DNA of 64,000 bases. Source: Larus michahellis. Its lineage: Eukaryota; Chordata; Aves; Charadriiformes; Laridae. Under the pieces are notes generated by a model. The model saw only the letters and a list, made by a program, of their open reading frames with translations, was not told where the DNA came from and made no database searches. The stretch is taken from the NCBI RefSeq assembly GCF_964199755.1, contig NC_133906.1, forward strand, positions 4,836,001 through 4,900,000, written 5' to 3'. Shown piece after piece: positions 39,401-55,645 of this stretch (position 1 is the first letter of the stretch; each line of letters starts with the position of its first letter). The translations under genes were made by a program, and so were the position numbers.

Positions 39401-42400
39401 TATAACAGATTTTAAGATGACTCTGTAGGAAAATAATGTTCATGAAGAAACCAATAGCCCTGTTTTAAATGGGCACAGAATGGTTAAAATATTCTGCTGT
39501 CTGGATGAAGGGGAAAATTGAGAAAATAGGTTGCTTTTTATTATCAGTGGGATGCCTACATGGAAAAGGTCAAGCTGAATGTGAATTTGGACACCTGTAC
39601 GGTATGCACATGGGAACCACTGATAGCAGAACAGGAGTAACTCCAGCAGCACGTACTCATCCGGTGTGTCAACAGAAGTTGGCAGTGAATGTTTCATCTC
39701 TGTGGCTACTGAATAGGCTCTACACTGTTCCTCAAAACATCTAATGATTTCAGATCTCAACATCTCCGTTTAAGAGACACTTCCCAAAATGTTCTCAGAG
39801 AAAACTAAGTTGTTCAGTAGAAACAGAAATCCTATTTTCTGATTTAAGTAGAAGGAAAGGACTACTACACTAGTACTATTTCTTAATTATTTTTTAATAG
39901 GAGTGTCAAATAAAAGGGAACCTTGTTTTCTCTTTGCAGGCCACAAAGAATTGTGTTTTGTTGGGAGTACCAACAGTCTGTGATCCAGAACAATTCTTTG
40001 TCCTGTTACTGGCAGGTTTTGCTACTCTAATATTAGCTCTTTCTCTGTAATTAGAATACAAATTAAAGATTGCCAGTGAAACAGCACATACTATACCAGT
40101 ACTAGAGAATAAAGAGCTATCATTGAATTACAGAGAAACAGGAAAAAAAAAATTACTGTGGCTGGTCCAGGCTGGAAAAGAAGTTTAAAGGGCTCAGAAT
40201 TCATTTCTATGTGTAAGTAATATATGTATTAGTATATATATGTGTATTAGTAACGTGGGTAACATAGCTACAGGGCACTTTCAAGACAAGACAATATTAA
40301 ACAAAAACATCCAATCCAGTCATTTTCTAGAGCTGAAGTCTGCGGACTTATTGGAGTAAGACAGAAATCTGTGAATATAGTGCAAGTCAAGCACCAGTTA
40401 AAAATCATCCAGCTCTTAAATCCTTCCTAGTACTGATTCAGCAGGTAGAGAATTGATTACTTCTCTAAGAGGCAATAATTTCACAGATGCTGGATCTGAA
40501 CAAAAAAAACTCTTCCTAAGCATCTTTCCTGCAGTTTCTCAACGAGCTGCAAAACAAGCCGGTTCCTTGAACCAAAATAAATAAAAAAGTTGGCAGAAAT
40601 ATAGAATAAACTTTTAAGGTGTCTGTGCCAAAATTAAGCCCTGGAAGGGGTATTTCTCCTCTAACTTAAACAGAGTGTGCCTAATTGTCACTGGCACTAA
40701 TTTGGCTTCAAAGCCACCTGCTTGTCTATCTAATAGATTCAAGAAATCTCCATATCCAAACACACTTCAATACCAAAGCACGAAAGATCTCCATTTTTTA
40801 TACACGGACCGGTCTGAAGCACCAAGCCGTACAAACTTGGTTTCTGCTAACGAGATGATCTCACATCCTTCTGAAATCCTCACGCATAATAAAATTTCAA
40901 GAACTGAGAGTAAGAAACATGGGTATTTACAGCAATGATAAATCACTTGCACCAGAGGAGCTTGCTGAGAACACCTACATTCACCCATGTAGTAACCTTT
41001 TACAGCCGGTAGCTCAGAAAGATACAAGACTCCAATAGGCTGACTAAGAATAAATATCTGTCCTCTAACCCAACTAATAGCTGTGTAAGCCCGAGAACAC
41101 ACCATCCGTCAGCACGATTTTCTGACACAGACCAGCAAGAGTCAGGAAGGGATGCAAATAGAGAAAACTTCCCCAGATGGCTTCAGCAACTGCTGGAACC
41201 AAGGAGAGACACTAAATTGAAAATACCAAACATGAACAGATTTACTTATTTGGCTGAAAATATAAACACAGATGAATTAATCTTTCCTAAGCCAAGTTAA
41301 ATCCTTAATGTAACTTGAATCCATGTTTATTTCAGTATTTTCATTTACTCTGCAAAGAGCTAATCTCTCTCTCTTTCTAAGTCTTTTCCAGCTTTTGGTC
41401 TCAAATTCTCAGTTAGAACAAATATTACTAGATTGCTTGGTGATGTGTCTTGCTTAGGGAAGTCTTCCTTTCAAGGAAAGATGGATGATCAGCATTTGGA
41501 GGATGGGATTCTATTCTTCTGTGTCCAACAGAGAGGCAACAAGCTTCCCTCTATCTGTGAAGCAGAAGATATATTTGGAGCACTAATTCTATCCACAGAC
41601 ACTGAACAGAGTTGGATAAATGGCATTTCCAAGATTCCTAGCTCTCTGAGATAATGACAGACAGAGCCTTGATGGCTACAATTAGTAGATATTAATGGCT
41701 TCTTCCCTAGTTCTTCAATTAGAGTTAAAATTACAAACTTATATAACATTCCTTCTGGGTGACTGGAAGTTACATGTGCAAAGTAAAATCAAGGATTGTG
41801 ACAAAAATGCCTTAGTATGCCATATGCCTACGTACATATCCCATTCCATTCAACACTGATGTACAGTACGTCATTCTTGAGATAACCAGAGGTGGAGTTT
41901 TCTTTTCTCTGGGATTAGTTGACTTCCTAGAAATAGCCAAATGAAATAAAATTCCTGTTTGATGAATTTGAATACCTTTCTATCCTGATCACACGTATAT
42001 CGTGTACATAAAGCAGGACACAGACTTTTGAGCTAGCAGCAACGTAATACGTCTGTCCACCCAGGCGGGAGCACTGCCACGCTGATGTCTCATAACAGTG
42101 GAGAGTTATGTGTTATATCCTGTTATATCCACAGGTATGATGTGGATAACAGTCCACATCAAGTTAACAAAATCAGTCTTTTTTGGTAAAGTTTATTAAA
42201 TTACGTGTCAGACACCAGACAAGCTCTAGTTCCAGTGCCAGCACAGACTCAACTAGTGAAAATGTCTCTGTTTGTGCTTTTTCCCCCCTCTCTCATTAGA
42301 AAGGATTAGATTAGAAATAAATTATTTACTTTTAAGTTCAGCAAAATTATGTTTTAATTGAATGTCAAGCTAGGTTCCCGAGTGCCTAAGGCAGTCTTGA

Positions 42401-43832
42401 AATAACACATTATGATTCTCAAAATCTTATATTAGAGCTTTAAGAAAATATCCTTCATAATACTAAATGCCAATCTGTATACGAAAATTGTCCACTGGCA
42501 AAAGCTAGAGTTTACGTGTTTGTGCAACAAATGATTTTCCGCTCATATTAATTCTTTGCCTTTTCTAATTAAGATGGCAACAATTTTAAGTAATAAAACT
42601 TAATGTGCCTTCCCTTTAAAATGCGTTTTTTTTAAAGCACCAGAATGGGCAAACTTACAGATCCAAGTTTAGGAAATTTATCTCAATTACCTCATCCACA
42701 GGAAAGGAGAGAATAAACCCCACAATTCTTGACCAGTAATTGGATCACAATTTCTAAAGCAGAACATTAGAATCCAATGAGACTCAGCTGCTCAATTATC
42801 AAACAGTGCCATCTGATAAAAATTACCTCTTATTTTTAAGCTGCAATAAAATGAATGTCCTTGTTCCTCGGCATCAAAAAAAATGTCACCTGAAACTTAT
42901 TTGTATTAGCATAAGAAGTGATTTAAGGGTCAGCTAAGTGTCCGGCATCTTCCAGGCTCCTAAGCTGATGTTCTTAATCGGTCAGTATGACTGATGAGTT
43001 TTGAGGATTTTTGGTCTGTCTAGATCTGTGCATCTCTCCCAAGAGACGAAATATAAGCCAAGAGCAGGAAAACATTTTAAGAAGGCAAATATAGGACTAT
43101 TAGGACACGTAGGGAACAGATGCACAGACGCAAAGTGGTTTTTAATCTTGGTCTTGAATCAAAAGCTTTGCTTTGCGATTTGTGGAATATAGACCAAAAC
43201 AGAAAATCCATCTGCCCGTTTGCTCCACACATAGTTGACACAGAAATACCCCACATGATTTAAAGTATGAAACATAGCTGGGTACAGGAGCCATGTAGTT
43301 ATATTTACTTTCCTACGGATGTCTAAAATCACGACTTTTTGTTTGCCACTCACCATTACACAGATTCTTCTGAATTAGTTTGTGTAACGACAAAGCCTGA
43401 ATGTCCAATGTAAAACTTCCCATGAAGGGAAGCGTATGCCCAAAGAGCTTGCAGAGAATGGAAAAGTCAGCTAGGAAAGACACTGACAGATACTCACTGC
43501 TCAGGAAGACACAGCAAGCGGTGGCAGATTTAGATTACATTCCCAAATGTCCTATCCCACCATCCTTATTTCTATTCCACCAGTCAAAAATATTTAATAC
43601 TTGTGATTTAAGAATAATTTTTCTTTTCAAAATTACTGTAGAGAACATTTTTGCAATGCCAGCTATTCACAGTGGTTGTTTCTCTCACAATAATCCTTTA
43701 AAAAGTTAGAGTTTCCTGAGAAATGTGATAATACATAATTAACTATTCACTGCTACTTCTGTCAGATATTCTGTATTAAAAATCGGAAGCTTTGTCTTAT
43801 CGATATCTATTTTACAAGGAAGGGGTTTAATG

Positions 43833-44045
43833 AAAAATTTAGATTAGAGAGCACCCTTAGAGGTCATTTAATTCTAACCCCTACTTAACCGAGGGCTGCC
43901 CTCAATATCATGTCTTGTTGCTTAGAATCTTTTTCAGTAGAAGTTTGAAAATTGTGATAAAAATCCTGCAACCTCTCTGGGTGCCAATTCCACCGCATTA
44001 TTGCTGTCATTGTGAAGAAAGTTTTACTTAAGTCCAACTAAATGA
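43833..44045 (-). mobile_element. Degraded CR1-like fragment
   Basis: The plus strand retains the order of a reverse-complement CR1 end in eroded form: TTAGAGGTCATTTAATTCTA, ACCCCTAC, GAGGGCTGCC, a middle part near CAACCTCTCTGGGTGCCAAT, and TGTGAAGAAAGTTTTACTTA. Divergence is much higher than in the other copies, so this is an old insertion, and its borders are approximate. Confidence 0.6.
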
Positions 44046-44110
44046 CTCTAGAGAGCCCACTCTCACTTGCACAAGAGCTCTTCCTTTTGTTCTTAATATT
44101 TTGGATTTTA

Positions 44111-48115
<4,005 letters not shown>

Positions 48116-48174
48116 CAAGTTTGTACCACATGTCACGGATAGCAAAGCCAATTAAACGTCTCATATCTCCATAT
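48116..48174 (-). CDS. DOCK2: DOCK2 exon (human residues ~1058-1077)
   Basis: This 59-nt exon completes the Lys codon and encodes [19 protein letters not shown] plus the first base of a Gly codon. Human has [12 protein letters not shown] here. Acceptor TTTTCTAG and donor GTGAGT flank it. It is too short and too spliced to be seen as an open reading frame on its own, but the residue match and both phases are exact. Confidence 0.95.
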
Positions 48175-48269
48175 CTAGAAAAAAAAAGAAATATGAAATG
48201 TATCATTATCTTTATCATCACTTTACTATAAAATTAAAGACATAAGCTAAAGTATACATTTTTGCTTAC

Positions 48270-48370
48270 TTGTTCTGGATTTTGTTGTATTTTGCATGAG
48301 AAAAGTTTTCTAGCTGTAGTGAATCCTGGGTAATAAAAGCCACAGCCAAATGAAAGTAGTTGTTCCACAG
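48270..48370 (-). CDS. DOCK2: DOCK2 exon (human residues ~1025-1057)
   Basis: This 101-nt exon starts in phase 0 after acceptor TTTACAG and encodes [16 protein letters not shown], then [17 protein letters not shown], ending with two bases of a Lys codon before donor GTAAGC. It matches the human segment closely (human has [16 protein letters not shown]). It is part of the helical armadillo-like scaffold before DHR-2. Only 95 nt of intron separate it from the next exon, the shortest intron in the window. Confidence 0.96.
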
Positions 48371-51300
48371 CTGTAAATTGAATATAAGGAAATGATAACA
48401 GTTTTGAGAAAAGCAGGAATAATATTAAACTATGCATAATGCTTAACAATTTATGAAACCAAATGATGCAAGCAACACGAGATTTTTATATTATGCAAAG
48501 ATGTACATCATTAGTATTATGCTATTAGCAGAAAAGCAAGAAAGATGAATTTTAATAACCACAACTACACATTTGCTCTTAAGACAGAGCAGCTGAATAA
48601 ATATTGCTAAAAAAGATTCATATGGGATTCGTTAGCTACCAACATTAAGCCATGAACCAGAGCAGGGCCAGTGAAATATCTTACATGCCGGTGAATCTTA
48701 ACAACCTGGAGCCAAAGGCACCCAATGTAATTACACTGGATTCGAGAACTACTTCAAAAGGTATCTGCTGGCTTCTCTTTGGATTCTAATTCAAAAACGA
48801 TTCGTGTGACATTCCAATATATTTTGTTAAGAGCTCTCTACATGAAACAAGGACAAAAGACATCCCTAGATAACTACTATTAGTCCTGAGCCATGTAACT
48901 TGAACTAGAAGAAAACCCCTTATATTTCCAGGGCGCAACCCGTTGTTTCTGAAAGCAAATGACTTGTTCTCCAGACAGTCAAAGCGAGGTACTACGCGCT
49001 CACGCTAGAGAAGGAAAGGGGAAAAAGGAACTTCACTAGGAAACACGATTCAAGGAAGTAAATACTATTTTCAGAAGCTTCTAAGCAGTCAGCAATGGCT
49101 TTAGATACTTCTCTTAAAAATTCAGCTGCATGTAAAAATGTAGGTAGTAGGCATCAAGCAGACAGCAGAAAGGCAACAGTAAATGTATTCAGTGGTAATT
49201 TAAAGGATGGAAACAAAACATATAACAGTATTACAGAGCCCTCAATTTTGAATGGTGAAATACAACCCCAGGTTGGGAACCCACATTAATCAGCTAAGAA
49301 AGATAACGTTTCATCAAAAATTTCAGTGACCTCTGTCCTTTATAACCTGGAAAACTCTCTTGTGCACAAATAACCAGGAAAAATAGATATCAGCACACAA
49401 AGAAAACCTCAAAAACACAGGTATTTCCTACAATAAATAAAATCCTCAAACTCCCTCTGTAATGTGAAGATCCTGCATTTCATTTATTCCTCCCTCGAAG
49501 GCCCAAGGAAAGCCCTCCTTCATAGACTTGCTCATTTAAAAGCCCTTAGGAGGGCTCTTTCTGTCCTTTAAGCATTTACAGTCCAGAGAGCAGTTACCCT
49601 GGTGCAGACACACAGCCTCAACAGCGTTTCACTGGGGCCAGTTGTTAATCTGATACTTATCACACCGTTCAAAGATGCTCTGAATTCCCCCAAACCAACC
49701 ACAGCCTTATCAAAAACCGCATTTGAAAATGAGCACTAGTAAGGCTGAAGCTTTTTTCCCCCTTTAATACAAACATTTGAATCATGTTCATATCTAATTT
49801 TTGACAGTACCAACAGTACATACTAATTCAGAGCATTTTTCCCCAGGATAGATGTTATTTATGCCCTGAAAAGCCTGGTTTCCCCCCTTATCAAACACTT
49901 TAAAAGATTAATTTGACCAATTTAGAGTTTTCAGTCCCTTGAGAAGCTGTATTTATTGATGTGTTGGGAATATACTTTGCATATGTCAATTACACCAGTA
50001 AAATGGAAAATTTCTCAAATTGTTCTAGATTATGGGAAGAAAAACGAAGCCTTATTACTACAGTTAATGGTCTATTTATTCACTTAATTCAAAGTTCAAA
50101 TGCCACCTCTGTCAGAGATACACCCTAGAGACTCAATATCCTTATTTATAAAATACATTTCCATTCGTTCCCAAAGATGGCTGAAAAGACACGATCCTTT
50201 GCATTTCAATAGCACATTCAAGTTAAGGACCTGCAAGCTTTTAAGTACCAAAACTAACTTTAAAACCCAGTGAGACAAAGTAGTCTCTCAAAAGTAAAAA
50301 AATCGCAAAAGCTGAAAGAAAAATATTTTTAAAAAAATCAAAAAAATATACTTGAGAGACCTGCTTTGTTTTATCTTAGGCCCACAATAACATTACGATG
50401 TTGCGCATTTGGACATGCAGCTACCGGGATGTGGCAGGGCTGAGTGAAGCAGCAGTGACAGGAGAGGACCAGGGCTCTCGTGCTCTGACTTGTGGGATAC
50501 TCAGCTTTGCTGCTTGACATGAGCTCCAGTGCTGAGTTGTCACCCAGGGACAGAGCACCGGGAGACAAAGCTAGAGCTGAGAAGGAACCTTGTCTGTAAT
50601 TAGCTATCAATTGTTCATTGCAAACTCCTACTGAGAGGCAGCACCTGACAGTAAGAGCACAGGCTGCCTTCCTGTGCTGTAACACTTCAATACATGGCGA
50701 TGGAATTGGCAGAGTCAACCGCATCAACCACGCCAGCCCCAGGCTGGGAGGGCTACGGATGTGCCAGCACCCCTCTAGAGAAGGGCAGAGGGAACGCAAA
50801 AGAAAAGAATCTCTCATTCCACTTTTTTTCAGCAGACATGTGCCTGCCCCCTAGAAAACATGACAGCTGCTGTATTGGAAAACGTGAAAGTAATTTAGTA
50901 AGGAATTTCTAGCCATCTCACAAAGAGGAGGAGATGTGGATGATTTTTCAGGGTAACTACCAAAGGCAAACAGTGCTGCCGCGTCCTTCATACACCCTCC
51001 TGAAACCAAGGCCCCTTTTGCACTAATGCCTTTTACCCGTTGGGGTTTGCTACAGATGTTTTTGTTCAATTCTTTTTGATAACGTAGGAGAAACATGGAT
51101 TTACACTGCAGAGTAGGACAATTTAAGCTATGACTTCAAAAGACAAATTTTTTGTTAGAAAAATCTGTTGAAGTTATTCCTCCTTTACTATTTCCACTCT
51201 TTGTTCCTCTCCATTATGCCTCAACGCTTTAGAGCATTTTAAGAAAATTTGGTAACTTCAAGGATCATCCACTATCTTTAGGAAAGATACAGACTACTCT

Positions 51301-53604
51301 CTCAGCATAAAAGGCTCTACAATAGTTTGGCAAAATCCTTCTTAGAAATTATTTGGATGAAGTTGATCCTCAGAAAATGAAGAAGGCCGACTAAAGGACC
51401 TCTCAAGTTTCTCATTTCAATTAATAACATCTTTAGTTTTAAGTGCTTCTCTATATTCACGTTTTCACAGTCTGAGTAGTTGCAAGACACTGATTTATAG
51501 GGGTTTTTTTCCTAAAAACGTAAACATGAAAAACAGTAAAAGAACCTTTAAAACATTTAGATCTTCACCTACCAAGGATCTGAATATGTATAGATAATAA
51601 TGGGGTTTGTGGGGGTTTTATGTGGTTTTGTGTTTTTGTAATTAAGAAAACATGCTTTGCATTATTCAGACCTTCTTTAGTCCAGTAGCAGCTTTTTTAA
51701 TAGGTCTATTTACAGGACTGCTAAAAGGTTTGCAGAGCTTTTATTTGTAGAAGAAACGTAAGGTACCTCCCTGAGTTCTACTTTTAAGTCTCTTAAGAAC
51801 ATTAAAAGGGTATCAGAATTCTTTAGATGGAACTATTTATTGACTATAATGTTGTTTCACTTACTCAAAGCCTCCAGATATTTGACAAGTCACGAATAAA
51901 AGAGCAAGCATTAACACGTTGCCTTGAACTACATACAAGGCTCAGTGATGAACTACAACATCCCTGGTTGTTTGGTAACATCCTGGAGCGCACAGAATTG
52001 CCACAGGAAACTTATCTGAAATAAAAGTTCCAGGTGTAGACTGCTGCTTTAACTTTTGAAAGAGGCAGTGTTACACCTTAATAACATTTTGACAGATACA
52101 CAGTCTTTACAGTAGTTTGCGTGGCTTTGGCAGCATACGCATACTGATGTCCACCAGATCTATTTTAGTTGCTTTTAAAAATTACTGACACATTGTGCAG
52201 TAAAAATGATCAAGTGTTCCAGAAATGATAAACTACAAATTGGTTGGTAACAAATTGAAATAGCCTAAAAGATGCTATATCAGAAATACGTGAAGGATTT
52301 GAGAGTTTCCAGCAAGGATATTTACTAAAAAGAAATGCGAAGTTTGTCAAATGAAACATCCTTCCCTAGGATTCAAAAATCTTAATTAACATATTACATA
52401 CCTACATTTGTGAAGTCACACCTTTTGAATGTACAAATGTTTTCATGAAATAAATGAGGAAAAAGCTCTACATTTCATACTTGGAGGCCACTGTGAGTAT
52501 GAACTGAATGTTCTACCTTTCTTTTTACTATTGTCTTTTAAACTCTGGTGTAACCGCTTACGTGACTGCTCTGTAGCTACACGTGACTGAGGTATTTCAC
52601 GTTAAGGACCAAGAGACCAATATCCAAATAGTTTTTCACATAGTAAGCCTAAACACTCACGTGCAGTAGAGTAGAATCACTTAAAACAGTCTCCAAGTTG
52701 CAAGATTAACCATAAAATATAAACCCCAAGAAATCAAGGCAGCAGAGCCCTGAAATTTCTCTGAACTTCATGGTTAGGGTCAGTAAGTTATTATCTAATG
52801 ATTAGATTAGATCAGGAAGCATTTTTGAGCTTAAAACATTTACTCTTAGCTGCGGTTAATATAAAGAGCAAAATACAATAATTTTTCATACTATATTTTG
52901 CTAGTGTGTTTTCCATGTATAGCACTCGCCATGATCAGGCAGCATTTAGTGACAAATCCTGGTTCTAAAACTGTCTTTACATTTTAGTAACAATTTAATG
53001 AATATGAAAACCACAGACATTTTCATTTTTATCTGAAGCAAGTCAAACATACGGTAAAATGCTAAAATGCATGACCAAATAGTTAAGTTACAAAGAATGC
53101 TATCGAGTAAACTAAAAATAAAAACCCACCCTAATTTTTAATTATTTCAGAAAGAACTACTAAAAATAAAGGAAAATAAATAAATAAAGATAGACTTATC
53201 AGGGAAGACTACATGTTAAAAAAATAAAAATCTAAGTGCTAAATACTCTAGGAATCAAACAAAGTTAAGCTCTTTCTGCCCTACATACATAGGAGTGACA
53301 TTGTACGGGCTACGTGCAGCACATCAAAGATCGCCTTTCTGAATGCACTTGGCTGGCTAAGAAAAAATGAGTTTTCTGCTTGCCGGTTCTGAGAGAATCA
53401 CAGCACAAAATCCTCTGGTTTAGTGCCTTATCATAAATAATTGAAGTATAATTTTCAGGTCATATCAAAGATGGCCTAATCCTGCCACACTCAAATCAAC
53501 AGCCATCTTGATACCGACATAAAGTACCCGAAGGGGCTCTGACAGACCGGAATGATCACACCTCACATACTACCTCAACTCAACTGAGAAGCCGAAATAC
53601 TTAC
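48371..53604 (-). other. DOCK2 intron (5.2 kb) with a GC-richer block
   Basis: This is mostly AT-rich unique-looking sequence. Positions 50380-50860 are visibly richer in G and C than their flanks and contain the longest single open frame of the window (50371-50817, minus, 148 codons), which has no recognisable domain. A 9-nt inverted repeat (AGCCCTCCT at 49511-49519, its complement at 49548-49556) is probably chance. Confidence 0.6.
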
Positions 53605-53683
53605 TTGGACCTCAAAATTCATATTCTCCAGAAATTTCTGGTTCATTGTCTCTGCAAATTTGTTGATGGCTCTCAAGAACACC
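53605..53683 (-). CDS. DOCK2: DOCK2 exon (human residues ~998-1024)
   Basis: This is the most upstream DOCK2 exon in the window, 79 nt. It begins with one base that completes an Arg codon (AG from the missing upstream exon plus G), then encodes [20 protein letters not shown] and ends in NFEVQ at a codon boundary. It follows a pyrimidine-rich acceptor ending TTTTTAG and is followed by donor GTAAGT. The residues belong to the helical region between DHR-1 and DHR-2. Human has EHTNFEFQ where this copy has ENMNFEVQ. The next upstream exon should end in ...MVQN plus AG and was not found up to 64000. Confidence 0.95.
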
Positions 53684-54882
53684 CTAAAAAAGAAAAGGAA
53701 TGATACAGGTAAATGAACGTAATCTCTGGGAATCTATTCCAACCAACCACGCGTGATGTTGATGGAAGCCCATTTAAACACTGAACACACTACAAGAAGC
53801 AGAGTTCACACACACGTGGACACAGCAGATGACAGTCTGTGCAATGGCATGTTATTTATAGTCTGTTATACATAAAAAAATTAAACACACAATTGTCAAA
53901 AAGTTTCTTGATCTCCTTTGAAAAATTCAGACAACGTCATTTCTTTTCCTCTGCTGCACACTGCACTGCATTCTTGAGAAAACACAGGGAACAATTCTTT
54001 CAAAAACAATTTTACCTTCTACGTGACAAAATGGAATTGCTTACAAGAGTGTTACTGCCTCCTCCTCCTGGGTTTGACAGCGGAAAGACTTCCTGTACTT
54101 ACATTAGGAGTTAGGAGCTGCCACTGCATTTTCCCAATTCAAAGATACTACGTGCAGCCTTTCTGTTTCCTCACAGGTGGTGAGGGGAGGCTGAAACCCC
54201 TGCTCATCTTCCTCCCCAGGTTGATTATAAAAACACATCCAAAGCTGAATTAATATACAATTATTTCTTCCAAGAGGAAGAGTGTGAATGTTATCCCTCT
54301 GGCTTGAAAAGCAGCACCTGTTTACACTTGTTATTAATGCAGCAAGATTAAGTCACATTTCTAAAGCTAATTTCTTTGTCTAACTTTCCAGCACAGTACA
54401 TTTGTAAAACAAAAATCAATTGTATCTCTAAATATTTATAAAGTTTATTCAAATAATTCCGTTTCATTCAATTTACAGCTTTGAAAACAAACGATCCATT
54501 TTCCTCTGCTTCATAGGTAATATTTTTACAAGTTTTAAGTTGAAATATTTCTATGGGAAAAACTCTGAGGGCAAACATACTGCAACCTGAAAGAGGTGAA
54601 CACAAGGGGAAAACAATCCTAACTGCTCAAATACAACGACTGACTGTCGACTAGCTACTACCAATCAGGAAAAAGATCTACTAGTTATAACAGGCAGGTC
54701 CACAAAACCCCCACCATCCTCGTGTTTAGTAGCATCAGAAAAAGCAACAATTCAATAATTAAAATTATTAGCAAAGATGAAGAGACCACAGGATATCCAC
54801 ATGTTACTGTCAAAGGAATGTTGTCTCCTTATGTTGGATTCTGTGTGGTGTTCTGGTCTCTCATCTCAAAAAAGATAAACAA

Positions 54883-54894
54883 ATATATATATAT
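54883..54894 (+). repeat. Short AT dinucleotide repeat
   Basis: About six AT units are followed by an A-rich stretch inside the large partial intron. Confidence 0.7.
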
Positions 54895-55624
54895 AAAAAA
54901 AAAGGGATAAGAAAACAAGCAAAATAAACGTGACAAAGCAGTCAGCCAACACATTTAATGGATTGTGCCTGAGACCCTGTTTCTTTACGTGGCTGAGGGA
55001 TACGGTACAACCTATAAAATCGACAGTACCATGGAGGTGAGAGACTGTTCACTGTTTCTCATACAAGCATTGGAGAGCACTGAAGAAAAATCAGAATGTG
55101 AATTCAAAATGAGCACGAGACAGTTTTTATGCTAGTCGTGCTTAGCTGTGCAACTCATTCCTACGAAGGGAGGACTACTAAATGTCATTGGTCACTGGAG
55201 GCTGGAGAACACATCAAACAGCGTTACTTCTTCCCAGCTCTGTTGTTATACTGTTCCCTGGGCAGCCCTTTACGAGCCGCTACCAGAAACAGAATAGTCA
55301 GTGATGTGAATTTTAGTCTCACCACCACAACAAAAAAAAAAAAAATTTGCAAGGGCTAAATTCAGTTTCTTAATGAGGGAGGTGAAGCAGAAGTTCAGCT
55401 TTTAGTAGGCTTGTGACAGGGAATGCTATTTAACCACTAAGCAACAGTCCAAAGCAGTGTGTTGCTTCATCAGGGCAGTAACTTGACTGGCCACATTGAA
55501 ATCCTTTTTTATGATTATGGTTTTCCACGAGGATAAAAATCCTTCGTGAAAACCTAAAGAACATTTTCTTTCCATCCATGTAACATTCCTCTGTAATGCT
55601 GATGTGATCAAGGAAATAAAGTAA

Positions 55625-55645
55625 TTTTTTTTTTTTTTTTTTTTT
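55625..55645 (+). repeat. Poly(T) run, 21 nt
   Basis: An uninterrupted run of 21 T lies in the large partial intron. It could be the tail of a minus-strand retroposed sequence, but no body is recognised beside it. Confidence 0.95.

Noticed and set aside
49511..49556. 9-nt inverted repeat that could form a hairpin
   Set aside because: The stem is short, the loop is 28 nt, and there is no extended pairing; this is expected by chance in 64 kb.
50371..50817. 148-codon minus-strand frame as a protein-coding gene
   Set aside because: The composition is biased, overlapping frames occur on the other strand, and no domain, splice context or family resemblance was seen. It is kept only as a finding about the GC-richer block.
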